Assembly (NCBI GenBank): GCA_018881555.1
Contig: JACAXG010000170.1
Span: 1,109,052-1,173,051 of the forward strand
Direction: 5' to 3'
Length of the DNA: 64,000 bases
Origin: Amblyornis subalaris
Taxonomy: Eukaryota > Chordata > Aves > Passeriformes > Ptilonorhynchidae
Below the pieces are notes generated by a model, which worked only from the letters and a program-made list of their open reading frames with translations, was not told the DNA's origin and did not search any database. Numbering within the stretch: the stretch's first letter is position 1; each line of letters starts with the position of its first letter. This document shows, piece after piece, positions 49,151-61,590 of the stretch. Position numbers and translations under genes: made by a program.

Positions 49151-52146
49151 CCCTCACTGTCTCTCCATACAGAGGAAANGCATTGAAACCCAAACAAAAT
49201 ACTGGATATTGCACGTGCACATGCACACAGAGAGATTTCATACCCGGAAAAGCCCACACAACTGGTTATCCTCATGTGACAGGCTTCCAAGGAATGCTGC
49301 TGTGGGACAGGGATAACAGATTCATGTTTCTCCAAGACAGGAAGTAGCTGGCCATTCCAAGCATTTTTAGGGACATGCATTCTTATCTCAACAAGATTAC
49401 TGGGGATGAAGCAGCATCACAACACAGACAGAATTTTTTTACCTATTAATGTCTGAGCTGGCNGATATTTTTTAGCAGTGATCAGTTTTAATGCAGGAAA
49501 ATACATGGACTGTGGAAGTGAAATCTGAAGCAGAGATCTTAATGACCGGAGTTTCAAAATCCAGCCCCTTNTTCCTTCGGCAGCATTCCATGCCCAGTTT
49601 GTGCTCATGTTAACTTCCCCTGGGTTCGCTAATAAATGATGTTCNCTATTGTCACTGCTGCACAGAGCGAAACAGGACACGTGGCAAGGGGACACCACAG
49701 GGACAGCGGGGAAAACGGGGCTGCAAGTCAAAGGCCGTGCTTCCAGAACACAGGAAAAGCTTTTTCTTGCTGAAGTTAATCAATGTATAAACGTTTAACC
49801 NTCCAGCTAAATAGTTACTGATAATTGCTAAGCTATTACCCTCCTATCCTACGGGGTCCAGTCACCTAGAAGAGGTCACCAGTCCTACAGAACAGACTTT
49901 GTGAAAGGAACAGAATTTGNCAGAGCCCTTCCCTGCTGGATTTGTCACTGCACTCCCCGGGCAGCANCCAGCAGCTGAATTTCTATTTTTGCCCAGGCTG
50001 GGCTCAGAGCAGTGTGAGCCAGCCCGGGGCCAGCCCTGAGCAGTGGGGACGAGCCCCGGGCAGCAGGGACCTGGCTGCTCCCAGCCTGTCACAGACCACA
50101 GCAGGGTAGACTTGCTCCTATCTCCCCCACTGCACTCCCAGTGAAAGCACAGAATCATTTAAAACACAGACAGAGCCCTGTTTTGTGCTGCCAGGTCTGT
50201 AATTAATGCCAGGCTGACTGTTTTAAAGACTGTCAGAGCAGACTGAGCGAATGTAAAGGGAAACACCTCGGCTCCCAAACCCGCTTCACGCGCGCAGGAA
50301 TCCAACATTCCTCAGGCATTAACATGCCTAAGTCAGAGCTCATTCTTTCATAACTCAACTGCACAGTCATACAGCTACTAATAAGTAGTTTATTGCTTCT
50401 AAAAAATGGCTATTAACGTTGCAGTAATAGATGTTATTAAAGTCATAAATATCCCACTTACAAGGCTCGTGTCTCACCGAAGTTCCAGACTGTTTCAAAG
50501 ATCAGATATCTCATTCTTCAGTCTGCTTTTACAGCATAAAGGGATTTTGGTGGAAAGTCCTGCTTCTGCTCCAAGCAGAAACTTTATTGTTGTTGGAGTT
50601 TGATACAGTGGCAAAAGAAAACAGCTCACAGATGCTGACTGCAAAACTGCAGCTGAAATTAAAGAGCTTTCACTCCTTCTCTTTGGGAAGTTGTCTTTCT
50701 CTTGTTTTATTCTGAGACTTTCTGAAAAGTAAAATTAAAAGAGAAGAGTGCACAACTTTCAGCNGTGCATCGAGTGAAGTTTTGCCTTCCCCAAATCCAT
50801 CATGGTCTTTAGAAAACAGGCAACCCCGAGCACAGCAATATTTATTTCAGTTGTGAACACAAGGCACTGCTACCCTTCCGTATGGATGGACATCCATGTG
50901 GAGATTAGAGTACCCAGGATGGACGAAACTTGGATCCAGCTCCTTCTCAAGGGGACTGAAACTCATGTGTGCTGCAACAAATACAAACAAGCTTTTGAAA
51001 AGTGGCCTAAATGCATCATTAGGGGCTGAGCACNGATCCCCTGACAGTGCTGTGAGAGGTGTAAAGGTGTGAGGGGAGAAGCAGCCGTAGCCCCCCAGCC
51101 CCACTCATGCCCTTAAAGGAAGTGGCAGCAGTCACTGGCCCAGGGAAGAGCTGATTTACAGGACTGTGGCATCCCATNGTCAAAAAATTCCCATTTGACT
51201 CCATCCCTTATTGAAAATTAAGTCGGAACAGCTCGGTTTTGTTAATTCAGTTTCACTTACAGCACGAGAGAGTCGTAGCCTGGCCAGACNTCTCAAATCT
51301 GAAATGCTGTTGCTATGCAAAAGCACAACTGCACCTATCCAGAAATTTTTTAAAAAAATTACATTAAATAACCAAGTATTGCCAGCACATGAAGATTGAA
51401 TCAATTTTAAAAGTATTCAGGACCGAGATGGCTAAATTCCTATTCAGTCATGTCTGGATCNGATTTTAATACCCACACAATGGCAGAAATAGTATAATTT
51501 ATGGAGCACACCATTAAAGATGGGGAAAATGATGTGTGACAAACACNCAAAGGCTGAGCATTTAATCTGGTGCAAAGTATTGTAGTAACCAAATGCAGGT
51601 CACTGAGCCGTGGTGTGTATTTCAGCCACATTAGAACACCGTGGAGTTCATCATTTCTAATTTTTAAAGTAGATTACAGCTGCCACATAGTTAAGACCTT
51701 ACAATTATATCTGAACAATAAATTGTATTATTAATGGGATGGTTATGGCCTGTGAGTATTAGATATTGTTGTTTGTGATTTGCACTTAAAGAGGGATTTT
51801 AATCAAGTTTACCATTCTCAAAAAGTCTGGTTTGCATTTAAATAAGCATCCTTAAAAATTGATCTGTTTTGCTCAATTATACAATGCCTCATCCTGGAGC
51901 CTCGAAGTAATTTATTATCCAGGCTCTGTGAGCAAGGAAGATGTATTGCATTGTACTTAATCTTATCAAGTTTCTGCTGATTTTTGATGACAATGTCTGT
52001 TTATCATAATTATTACGAGTTGTCTGGGTTAATAAAACTTGAAAAACTCCGTGGGAATTAAACCAGTATGGAATGTTAAACTTACTATTTGNGCAAGGCT
52101 GCCTGATACCAGCTGTCCTTCATGGCTCCATGAAGCCATTCATTTC
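49151..52146. other. Unique sequence, no gene recognised
   Basis: About 49940-50090 is GC-rich with two copies of a CCCCGGGCAGCA string. From 51548 to 52091 there is no ambiguous base and the sequence is AT-rich, resembling a conserved noncoding block. Open frames up to 104 codons show no recognisable domain. Confidence 0.55.
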
Positions 52147-52535
52147 AGAGAATAATGGCATGGTTTGAGTTGGAAGGGACCCTAAAGCNCATCCAGTNCC
52201 ACCCCTGCCATGGGCAGGGACACCTTCCACTANCCCAGGCTGCTCCAAGCCCTGTCCANCCTGGCCTTGGACAATTCCAGGGATCCAGGGGCAGCCACAG
52301 CTTCTCTGGGCAANCTGTGCCAGGGCCTCCCCACCCTCCCAGGGAGGAATTCCTTCCCAATATNCCATCTANCCCTGCCCTCNGGCAGTGGGAAGCCATT
52401 CCCCCTTGTCCTGTCNCTCCATCCCTTGCAAAGAGTCTCTCTCCATGTTTCTCACAGGCNNCTTCAGGCACTGCAAGGCCACNATGAGGTCACNCCAAAN
52501 CTTCTCTTCTCCAGGCTCAACAATCCCAGTCTCAG
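52147..52535 (-). mobile_element. CR1 retrotransposon 3' fragment with dense ambiguous bases
   Basis: On plus it runs from AGAATAATGGCATGG through the 'ctgccatgggcaggga' block, 'cccccttgtcctgtc', an AAGAGTCTCTCTCCATGTTT segment, 'tgcaaggccac' and 'cttctcttctccaggctcaa'. It has a longer 3' untranslated region than most copies here. It holds about 14 of the window's roughly 190 ambiguous bases in under 400 bases. Confidence 0.93.
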
Positions 52536-54484
52536 TCTTTAGAGTCACAATTGGCTTCTGCACTGTAAGAAGTGTTTATAAGCACCTTTTGTGCTGGTTC
52601 CATACCATGCCATCACTTTCAAGAGGTGCCTCCTCCTGGAAGTGCATTCAGTAGGAAATTATTCCTAAAACTGACAAACAAAAGACTTNAAAAAGGTAAA
52701 TCTTGATTTAATACACATTTCAGAGGATGCAAAATACAAATTACTTTTTGTTTTATTTGGAAATCATTTAAAGCACTCGCTATTTCAGATTGCACCGAGG
52801 GTCTTTTGCGATCTGAAATAAAAGCCACATTCTTTGACACAAAACTGTATTGATTTGCCTTAGAATTGAACCTGTAGGCAGGGAGCAAGTTTTCAATCCA
52901 AGGCTGGGTCAATGATACCCCAAAGGAATGAGAATGCCCACAACGCTCCTGCACAGTAACGAAATGTGGACAAAATTTCAAATATTCCAGCAGAAGCAAT
53001 AAAGGCACANGAAATTCCCAATTAAAAATGGGAAGGACAAGGTTGAAAGAGGGTAGAAAAAACTGTCCAGTCAGCAGTGTTTTGACTGGGAATACTGATC
53101 GGANCCCTGACCAGCCCAAAGTCCTGCTGCTGCCATCAGTGAGGCTGAAAAGGTCAGGATTCCCTCTTTTTGGCTCCGGTTCTGACTATTTTGGGACCGT
53201 TCTAATGTCNTTCCTCAGCTTCACACCTCTCAGTGACAACACCAATCGCCTTTGGAGATATGGGATGAGCCCAAACTTCCAGGACAGGGCACGGAGCTCT
53301 CCACAGCAGCCACAGTGGAAATGCAANCCAGAATTTGTGCTGCAGGAACAACTTTGGAGCTAAAGAAGTGACAAAAGCAGCGTTAAGTAAGTTCATAGCA
53401 CAGCCAATAAACCATATAATGACAAGAGTTAGTGTTGTTCTATTCCACAGTTCAATCTAATGGAGGCTTTTGTTGCTCAAAGGGGGACTTTATTGATGTT
53501 TACAGAGAGGCTTTATGGCTTGTTTGTCACCATGAGAGTCGGGATGTGTCTGTCTCAGTTCCTGCTCAGGAATGCCTGCACCATACACAGTCTATTTTTG
53601 TACCAAGGAGAAGGAAAAAAAATAGAGTCTTAAATTCCTGTATCAAAGCAACTTTAACTTGTTAAGATAATTGTCTTGCAATGATTGATCTAGTCATGTC
53701 AAGATAATGAGGTTTTTATGGTCCTGAGGAAGATTTAATCTAATTTTTGGAGGGATTCTGATCTCACTGTTGCTGCTTTATCACTTTTAATCTCAATACT
53801 TTTATTTGAATTTGCTCTGCAAAATTCAATATACTTTTAGTTGACAGCTGAAGACATAGAATANTCTTTGTACACGAAGTTTTCCTGTGTTGCAACTGTG
53901 TTTTAAATCTTGTTATCATTACTCTGAACGAATGCAATTATAGAGTTGTTTTGCTACTTTAGACCGAGAATGCCCAGTATAATTTCCCCAACACAATAAA
54001 AGTACCTCTTAAAGAAAAAGTAGTAGCCTGATTTTGGACAGAAGGTGGCTGCTAATGATGTCTTTAATTATTTGGTAGAGGATCATTTGTGAGNAAAGAT
54101 ATCTAAGGCTTGGTGTTATTCTTTAATAGAACCTGCTTACATGTGTTCAGCGTTCCAACAGTATGAGGGCAAAATAAAGTTTGTATTAAGAAAGATAAAT
54201 GGGTAAGCATTGTCTTCCTCAAGTCTCAGGTTTAATAAGACTTTTTTTTTTTTTTTATTCCCTAAGGCAAAATGGAAAATTACCACGGATCTGGTGAAGA
54301 GATGACTCATAAAACTTGTCAATCAAAACCAGTTTGGGGCAAAGTCCCCTCTGCTCTGCCCACAGCAACTGGTGCCTTCTCCCCCACAAACAGGGAAAAG
54401 TACTTCGTCTACTCTTCTTCTGGGATTGTGTTACTTGTTGTATTTTCTTTTTGGCTCTATCCTCTTTGATTATTTTTAGTTCTT
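52536..54484. other. Unique sequence, no gene recognised
   Basis: A 166-codon minus frame at 52619-53119 contains ambiguous bases and shows no recognisable domain. A T-run lies at 54242-54256. No transposon recognised. Confidence 0.55.
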
Positions 54485-54830
54485 AATCTTATTACTTCAC
54501 ACTTCTGTACAACTGAGCNGAATAAGCTACTTATCCAGGCTCTAAGCTGAATCTATCCAGATCATTTTGAATGCATTTGCTCTGCTCCTCTGTATTCGCT
54601 GTGTCGTCCTTTCCCATTTCTATGTCATTGGCAAATTTGGGTCAGTAATTTATAAAGTAAACACAAATGGCCCTAATGCTGCACTTACTGACACTCCTTT
54701 TAACTNCTTCCTGAACTGTTTTTTAATTGGCAATATTTGCTCCCTCAACCAAAAGGAATTCCTTGGAAATTCATACGCCTTTCTGTAAGAGGATGCTTGC
54801 CTTCTTTGTAGATCAAATCCTCCTAAAATC
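54485..54830 (-). mobile_element. Possible very old CR1/L3-like relic
   Basis: The order of phrases on plus resembles the antisense of the 3' part of ancient CR1/L3 elements: 'atctatccagatcattttga', a short spacer, 'atgtcattggcaaatttggg', then 'gcacttactgacactccttt' and an 'ccaaaaggaattcc' region. The similarity is to the layout of those elements as I remember it (a cue such as 'cagatcattttgaat', a 'cat.ggcaaattt' cue and a 'ctga.ac.cct' cue). It is weak and would need an alignment. Confidence 0.35.
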
Positions 54831-55959
54831 TACTTTAAAATAAGCACCACTTTTGTCTCTTTTCCATCAGCTGAATATGCATTGCCACATTCTCCAGAAG
54901 AAAGACAAAAGCCAGAAGTCTCTCAGCATCCCAAACCGGCTCCAACGTGGGATCCTTTCAATCTGGGCAAATCCCTTCACCTCCCTCGCCGCTCTCCAGG
55001 GAGAGGAACTCACAGTCTGAGGATTATTTTTCACTAAGCACTGGCAGGGCTGTGCAGACGTGGTTAATGTGTCACACAGAGTCACAGGCTGTAGGCTCCA
55101 GCCGTGGAATGCATTTGCTCTCATTGTTTGGGCTCCTCATGGCTCTACACATTCTCATTTTTCGGTCATCAATATCCCCTGGCCTGCTCCTTCTTAAATA
55201 AAACATTCTGCCCCAGGTGATGGGGAGGGAGCCAGTGGAAAGATGCTGTCACTTGACTGGCTGTGACTTATTTCTCTTTGTGAAACTCTCTGGTATTTCC
55301 AAATGTCCAAACTGTATCACGTAAATATATTTACCACGTCACTCTCAAAATGCACCAAAATACTTGTTCTAAGCTAACATTAATTTTGTTTTCAGTTCAA
55401 AAAGTGTTTTTCTCTATAGCAGTGTTCTGAGTTCAGCCTTCTACTGGGAGTTAGCACTGAATGCAGGAAGTTTTTCCGTGTGAGCAAATACCCATAAGAG
55501 TACCAGGGCTGCAGTTTCCAAAGAGAATTTTGAAGCCTTATTTCTTCCATTCAGTGCTGAGTGTATGGAGAGTCCCAATCACCAGTTAGAATCACTTTTA
55601 TCACTTTTTCTTCTTCTTTTTTTTTTTTTTTTTTGGTCAGAGTCCTTGTAAGAGAACCTTGTACTGTTCATAATGTGAACCATCCAGACTGTACAGGCTG
55701 TTTTGAAGAGTGAGTCATGTAAGGGGCCACACAGCTTTTTGGCACAGAAACTTCCAATCAGTCAATTNTTACTGGCTTATTTATGAGTTTTCCTGTGCCC
55801 CTCCATGTCAGATAAGCGAGACAGAAGGAGCTCTCTAACAAGGATTATTTTTGCTACCAAAGTTTGCTCTTCAAGGAAGACGAGTGGCCCCTAATTTGTT
55901 ATTCCCGGAGGGCAGCAGTGTGATGACACTTGGCTGACACACAGCCAGCCCCGCTGGGT
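54831..55959. other. Unique sequence, no gene recognised
   Basis: Contains an 18-T run at about 55617-55634. Open frames are under 90 codons and show no domain. Confidence 0.6.
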
Positions 55960-56410
55960 CACAGAATCCCACGGTGGTTTGGGTTGGAAGGGACCTTGAA
56001 GCCCATCCAGTCCCACCCCTGCCATGGGCAGGGACACCTCCCACTATCCCAGGGTGCTCCAAGCCCTGTCCAACCTGGCCTTGGACACTTCCAGGGATCC
56101 AGGGGCAGCCACAGCTTCTCTGAGCAACCTGTGCCAGGGCCTCCCCACCCTCCNAGGGAGGAATTCTTCTGTATATCTGACTTAAATGACTCCTTGTTCT
56201 ATCTCTGAGGAATTGTTCCTCTCCATCTTCCCTGCAGCCCCTTCAGANCCTGGAAGGTGCTGTGGGGTCTCCCCACACCCTTCTCCTCTCCAGGCTGAGC
56301 AGCCCCAGCTCTCCCAGCCTGGCTCCAGAGGGGATGTGCTCCAGTCCCATCAGCAGCTCCGTGGCCTCCTCTGGACTCACTCCAACAGCTCCATGTCCCT
56401 CCAGTGTCCC
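55960..56410 (-). mobile_element. CR1 retrotransposon, 3' untranslated region with end of pol
   Basis: On plus: CACAGAATCCCACGG tail, 'ctgccatgggcaggga', 'aacctggccttggacacttc', a divergent middle, 'ggtgctgtggggtctcccca', 'ggctgagcagccccagctct' and 'ctggactcactccaacagct', entering the last bases of the pol region near 56400. Collinear with 11532-12114 but truncated slightly earlier. Confidence 0.93.
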
Positions 56411-56840
56411 TCACTGACAGGAGGATGTTGTGCACACCAGGNATTGTGGCTGGCACTTTTCTTCTCTCAAAACAGGGAAACATGAAATGTTTGTGGCTGC
56501 CGTGCTCAGCGCCTGGAAAGCCATCACCCTTTCCTGCATGGAGTGATNGGCAGAACAACCCCAAATTCCCGTGCTGGAGCAAGGGAGTGGCAGGTCCCTT
56601 TAACTCCTACCACGCAGATCCTCAGTAGGTCCACTACTTGCAANTAACTCCAGAAATCCAAATCTATTACAATTAAATGAGGGCTAATTGAAAGCTGTGC
56701 CACACAACCCCACNCTGGGTGGCCTCATTCAGGGCGCAGGATTAAAGCAAGGAACGGATCAGGGCTGCAAACACGAGCAGCTCTGCCTGCAGTCAGATAA
56801 TTCAGTGTAGCAGCCTGGCAGCACTCCCCATCCACTGCAT
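56411..56840. other. Unique sequence, no gene recognised
   Basis: Moderate GC with five ambiguous bases (56442-56715). No exon or transposon recognised. Confidence 0.6.
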
Positions 56841-57132
56841 TTCCAGCGTCTAATCCCCGCGTTATCCGCGGAACGCGCCTCAGCAGCACCACGGGCTGCA
56901 CGCTCNGGGGGGCACTAGCCAGAGCCTGCTGCCTTGTTCCAGTGTTTTTTTAATTATAGCAGTGCTCTCTCTCTGCTTTTCCTCGTGGGAAGGTCATCCA
57001 GGTACTCCTTGGGGATCGCTGGTGCCTCTAGCCGGCGGGAGCTCTCGGCGGGCTGAGCGGCACGCGTGAAGCGCAATAATCCCGGCACTCCGGAACGCTC
57101 CGCTTCCAAACGCTTCCAGCAGGCTTCGGGGT
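56841..57132. promoter_or_regulatory. CpG island
   Basis: About 25 CpGs in about 290 bases by hand count, GC near 58%, ratio near 1, with flanks of ordinary composition. It includes CCGCGTTATCCGCGGAACGCG near 56857-56877 and CGGCACGCGTGAAGCG near 57058-57073. A less CpG-dense pyrimidine segment (about 56930-56985) splits it. No recognisable exon adjoins it, and no CR1 explains the composition. Confidence 0.45.
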
Positions 57133-60100
57133 TAGCTCTTGATGTGCTGGGGGTTTTTTTTGTTTGAATGTGTTGGATGATACGCTGGAGAACACAAGGA
57201 CTGATGGAGATTAAATGGAATGGAGCTGAGCTTGTGCAGCCACTCTGGAGATACTAAATCTCCTTATTCAAGCAGGGCAGAGGTTCTCCTCCACTGCAAG
57301 GCTCCAAACTGCCTCATGCNCAGCAGCTCAGGGGGTCACAGTCCTTCCCTGACCTGCTGCAAACCCATATCCCTTTCCTTTCCCTGAGAAATCATCTCTC
57401 ATTCCTGTCCAAGGGCCCCGGGTCCCTCCTGGAGCCCATGGACATTTTCAGGGTCAGAGCAGATCCTGGACGTGGGAGTTTTGTCACACGGTGCTGGGGG
57501 GCTGCTGGATGCAGTTTATCTTCAAGAAATTCAAGGAATTCTGGTACATAAGGGGGTAAGAGATGGACTTCTGATACTTAAAAGGCAGAAAGGCTTTTGT
57601 CACAACAAACTCAGAGAAGTCTTTTGGTAAAAACATACCCCCACCTTGGTTTTCCCTCCAACCTCAGCACTCCTGGGAGCTGTCAGTGAGTGGGAGAGCT
57701 CAGGGCCCATCCCTGAAGACCCTTTGGGCCCCACAGCTATCCCCACCCACCCACACTGCCCATGGGATGTCCCCAGCAGCACCCAAAAAGTGCTTTGTGT
57801 CTGCTGTTCCTGCTCTTTCCAGGCACTGATGGACTGGGAATGTGCCAGCCTTGGGAACTTGGCTCCTAGGCACAGCACATCCACTGAAACTATACACTGA
57901 AAGATGGCACAGAGGAAAAGGGAGGAAAACCACAATTACTGGGGAGTTGTAGGTGTTTCCAGTTGTTCCATGTTTTCTGAAATGGGCTTGCCTCGATGAG
58001 ATGTCTACAACTTGATTGCTAAATTTATTGTGATTTTTCTAAATTAATAAAAAGTTACAATATTAGGAGTTCAAAGAAAAGCCAAGGAAAATGAACCTTC
58101 TCCTTGAGAAATACTGAGATGTAATTTCTCATCTTTTTAAAGGTATTTTTAACACGAAAATAGAACTTTCATGAAATTTTTCTGAAATATTTTTACACTT
58201 TTTTTTCCCAAAATAATATAAAAATATTTCCTTTATCAACACCCTTAACGATTATAGTCAAAAGGAAAACTGGCTGTATTTAGAGCTTGAAATGAAAAGT
58301 GTCTGAAATGCCAGCAGAAATGTTTCCATAAGGAAGTCAGTAGCTCTGTAGGATAATGGAGCCATCAAAAGGGACCTACAGGGACCAGCAAACCTCTTCT
58401 CACTGAGAAACAAGCTACTTCCAGCTGTCCCTCTTGATTCCAGCTTTTCTTATTCAGACTTTTCTCTTTCCAAAGCTTTCTGAGGCCTGCACAGTTACAG
58501 CTGAGAATCTCAAATTTCTTCGTATGGAAAAGGAGGATTAATGCTAAGGAAACACAGAGGAGGACACAAAAGAGGTGCAGAGGTAGAAACCACCAGGAAA
58601 CAGAGGTGTGTTATTTTGAAAGCTCACTGGGTGCTCTCCTCAGACCTTTCCTAGGATGAAAGCAGCTCTTGCAGTTCGGAGTTCAGCTTCCCCGATCCGA
58701 GCAGTGGCCCTGTGTGATGCCCAACCCAAAAGCAGGTGCATCCAGAGGCAGAGCATCAGCAGCTCCGCCCCAGGGGGATGCCCAGGAAGAGGAGATGTCC
58801 AGAAGGGTGAAACTGCCCCCATTAACACAAGCCCCTGCTAGGATCTGATTATTAAAAGAGGCTCTGCCCCAATAAAGGTGCAAACGAGACCATATCCAAA
58901 GTGAATAGCACAGATATTATTAACAGTACNTTAAAGGTAGAGGAGGGGAGGGAAAGACAGAAAGAGAGTTTTGAGCCATGTAAGTGCATTCTTTAAGCCC
59001 TCATAGCCCCAGTTTGGCAGCCCCACACTCAGAACAGGACATGAAGGAGAGCAACCTCTGGCTACAGCCCCCAGGAATTCACTGTTCCCTATACACAACA
59101 CAAAACCAAAGCTCTCCAAACTTCGAGGCCTCAGAGGCTCAAACCAAAGGGATCAGCGTGGCTGTAACAGGTTTTTGCTCTTGAGCACATCTGACCAAGA
59201 CTCCTTGATCCAGCACAGAGGCCTGAGCCTTTTCCAGAGGCTTTACCCATGCTCAGCCCTTGGCCTGCCGGAGCACTGTGTCTCATGACAGCCCAGAAGC
59301 AAGTGATTACTAATTTTAATTGTTTATACTATAAGTCCCTGTAAAGAATTAATATGCTGGCCAACCCCAAAAAGGATTCTACAAAGAAAGCTCCAGGACT
59401 CCCATTAATTGGATGATGAACAGCTTCCAATACTGGAGGACAAACAGGAGCTCTGAACCCGCCACGCCACCGGAACAGCCCCAGAGATGAGAGGCAGGCA
59501 TCCTGCCCTTCTGAAAGCAGGAATATTTTGTCACACTGTCATCAGATACAATTCCTGATGTATAGTTAAATAACCTTTACTTTCATCCCTCCAGTGTAAA
59601 AGATGAAAATCTTTTAAAAGCGAGAGTCCCAAAGAAATGTAAATACAGTGTATTCACTACTGACATTTCAAAAGATTTTGCCCCACCAGTGGAGACAGCT
59701 ATTCTCTATTATCAGGTTTCCTGTCAGTCACGTTGATTAAAGTTGATAAATACTGCAAGCCACTTGGGGTAGGCTAAAGGACACAAAAGAAAAATGTAAC
59801 TTATTTGAAAAGGACCATATTTCTTGGGAAATGAAAAGCAGACCATATTTGCCTGCATTTCTCAACTTCAAGAAGAGCAAATTCCCCTATTTAAATGTCT
59901 TTATTTTTTTCCATTTCCCTAGAAGTGATGCACACTTAGAAACTGTAATTAATGGAACGGTGCAAGGACAGAGCAGTGTGAGACTGAGCAGGCAGCACAG
60001 CTTCTCTGCANACACACACTATTCTGTTTATCAAACTCGGGCAACAAACGACAGTTCACTAGACCAGCTGGTGAAATTCGGGGTGCAGCAATAGCTGCAT

Positions 60101-61590
60101 CCTAAAGGAACACGACTCCGTCAGGAACATTGGGATGATTTTTGCCAGACTGAGATGCCAGTCCAAAAAGCAAACTGCTTCTGAAAGCGTGCCATATAGT
60201 CTGTCTGAATATTCATATGCAAAAGACAGAAGTTCAGTTTGATAGAATTCATAGGGTCAAACCAGTTAGAAAGATTGCTATTGCATATGCATTATTTTTA
60301 ATCTTCTAAAAATCATCATCAGAAGTGGGTATTCATTTCAGAATTAATACTAGAAAAGCATTGATTCCTGTTTGCCATGGAGGTGAGGGAAAGGAGCAAC
60401 ACTCCCACAAAATCAGCTATGGAGAGGACAAGTTAATTTTTTTCCTTTCAGTATGAACAAGCAAAAAATNTTGCGGCAAAATGTTGGAAAACTGGAAGAA
60501 AGGAATCCAGGAACAGTTCATCAATTATGACCTTCCCTTGGACATCAGTGGAGATAAACTGAACGGAGCACAGGAATGTCCAGGAGCAAGAAATTCAAAT
60601 CACAAAATATTTTCTAGGAAACCTTCTCTTCTTANCCTGTCAAATTTTCCAGAAGAATACATTTCTAGCTTGACTGNATATTGCAATTAGAGGAGCAGAA
60701 AGGACAAGATGGCAGAATCCAGGTTGGATTTCTCGTGGGGGAAAAAAAAAACCAAGCTTGAAAGTTACTCAAATTTCCTGTGTGAAAGAAGAAATGAAGT
60801 TCCTGGTAATTGAATTAAATTTTCTAGTTAAGGAAAAAATCTTATGTTTATAATAAATGATTAATTAAATTCACTCCATGACTATAAAAGTATTTGATGA
60901 CCCACACATTTTTGGCTAATAACATGAAATCTACTGCCAGCCGAATATATTGATTTAAACTTCTGGGGTTTTTAAAAAGGCCTGCAGAGCCTTAAAACTC
61001 AAAAAAATGATGTGGGTTTGGAAATTCTGAGCTAAGGCCAGTTTGCATTAGTATTTTAAGAACATCATGCATGCATTTACCTTGCTGAGCTTATTGTTTA
61101 GCTATATATTTCCCGCAGCAGCTGGAGTGGTTGAAAATGTAATGCCATAAAACTTCATGAAATTTCTGACAAACCATAAAAGAAAGAAAACCAGTCCCAC
61201 TCCTGTATTCCTTTGGCACAAAGCTGAGGGGTTTTTATAATGAAATTCTTTTTAAAGTGCACAGGGTGCCAAAAGGAACGTGCCTATTTAAGAATCTCTC
61301 AGTCTACCACAGCAGAAATCTGACTGAGAAAACTGGTGTACCTTTTACAGCAATTTTAATGCAGCTACCTTGGGTCTACTTATCTGTTTGGATGCTTATC
61401 CATCACAAAAATCACAGTGCACAGAATCAGATTACAAACCCTAATGAGGATTCTACATATGTGGCTAACTATGCCACTATAATGAATTTAGGCAGAAAAT
61501 CGTTCTGTGCTAGCAGAGGGAAGGACTCTTTTAGAAATCCTGGCATCTTCCTTTAGGCTCTAAAGAGCTCTCAATAAAGAAACACAATAT
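57133..61590. other. Mostly unique sequence, no gene recognised with confidence
   Basis: There is no ambiguous base from 57321 to 58929. A 111-codon minus and an 84-codon plus frame overlap at 57600-57935 and show no domain. A good 3'-splice-like tract ending at about 59921 leads into an open frame with a stop at 60094 (noted as exon-like only). An octamer/POU-motif cluster lies at about 60205-60310. I do not call a gene. Confidence 0.5.
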
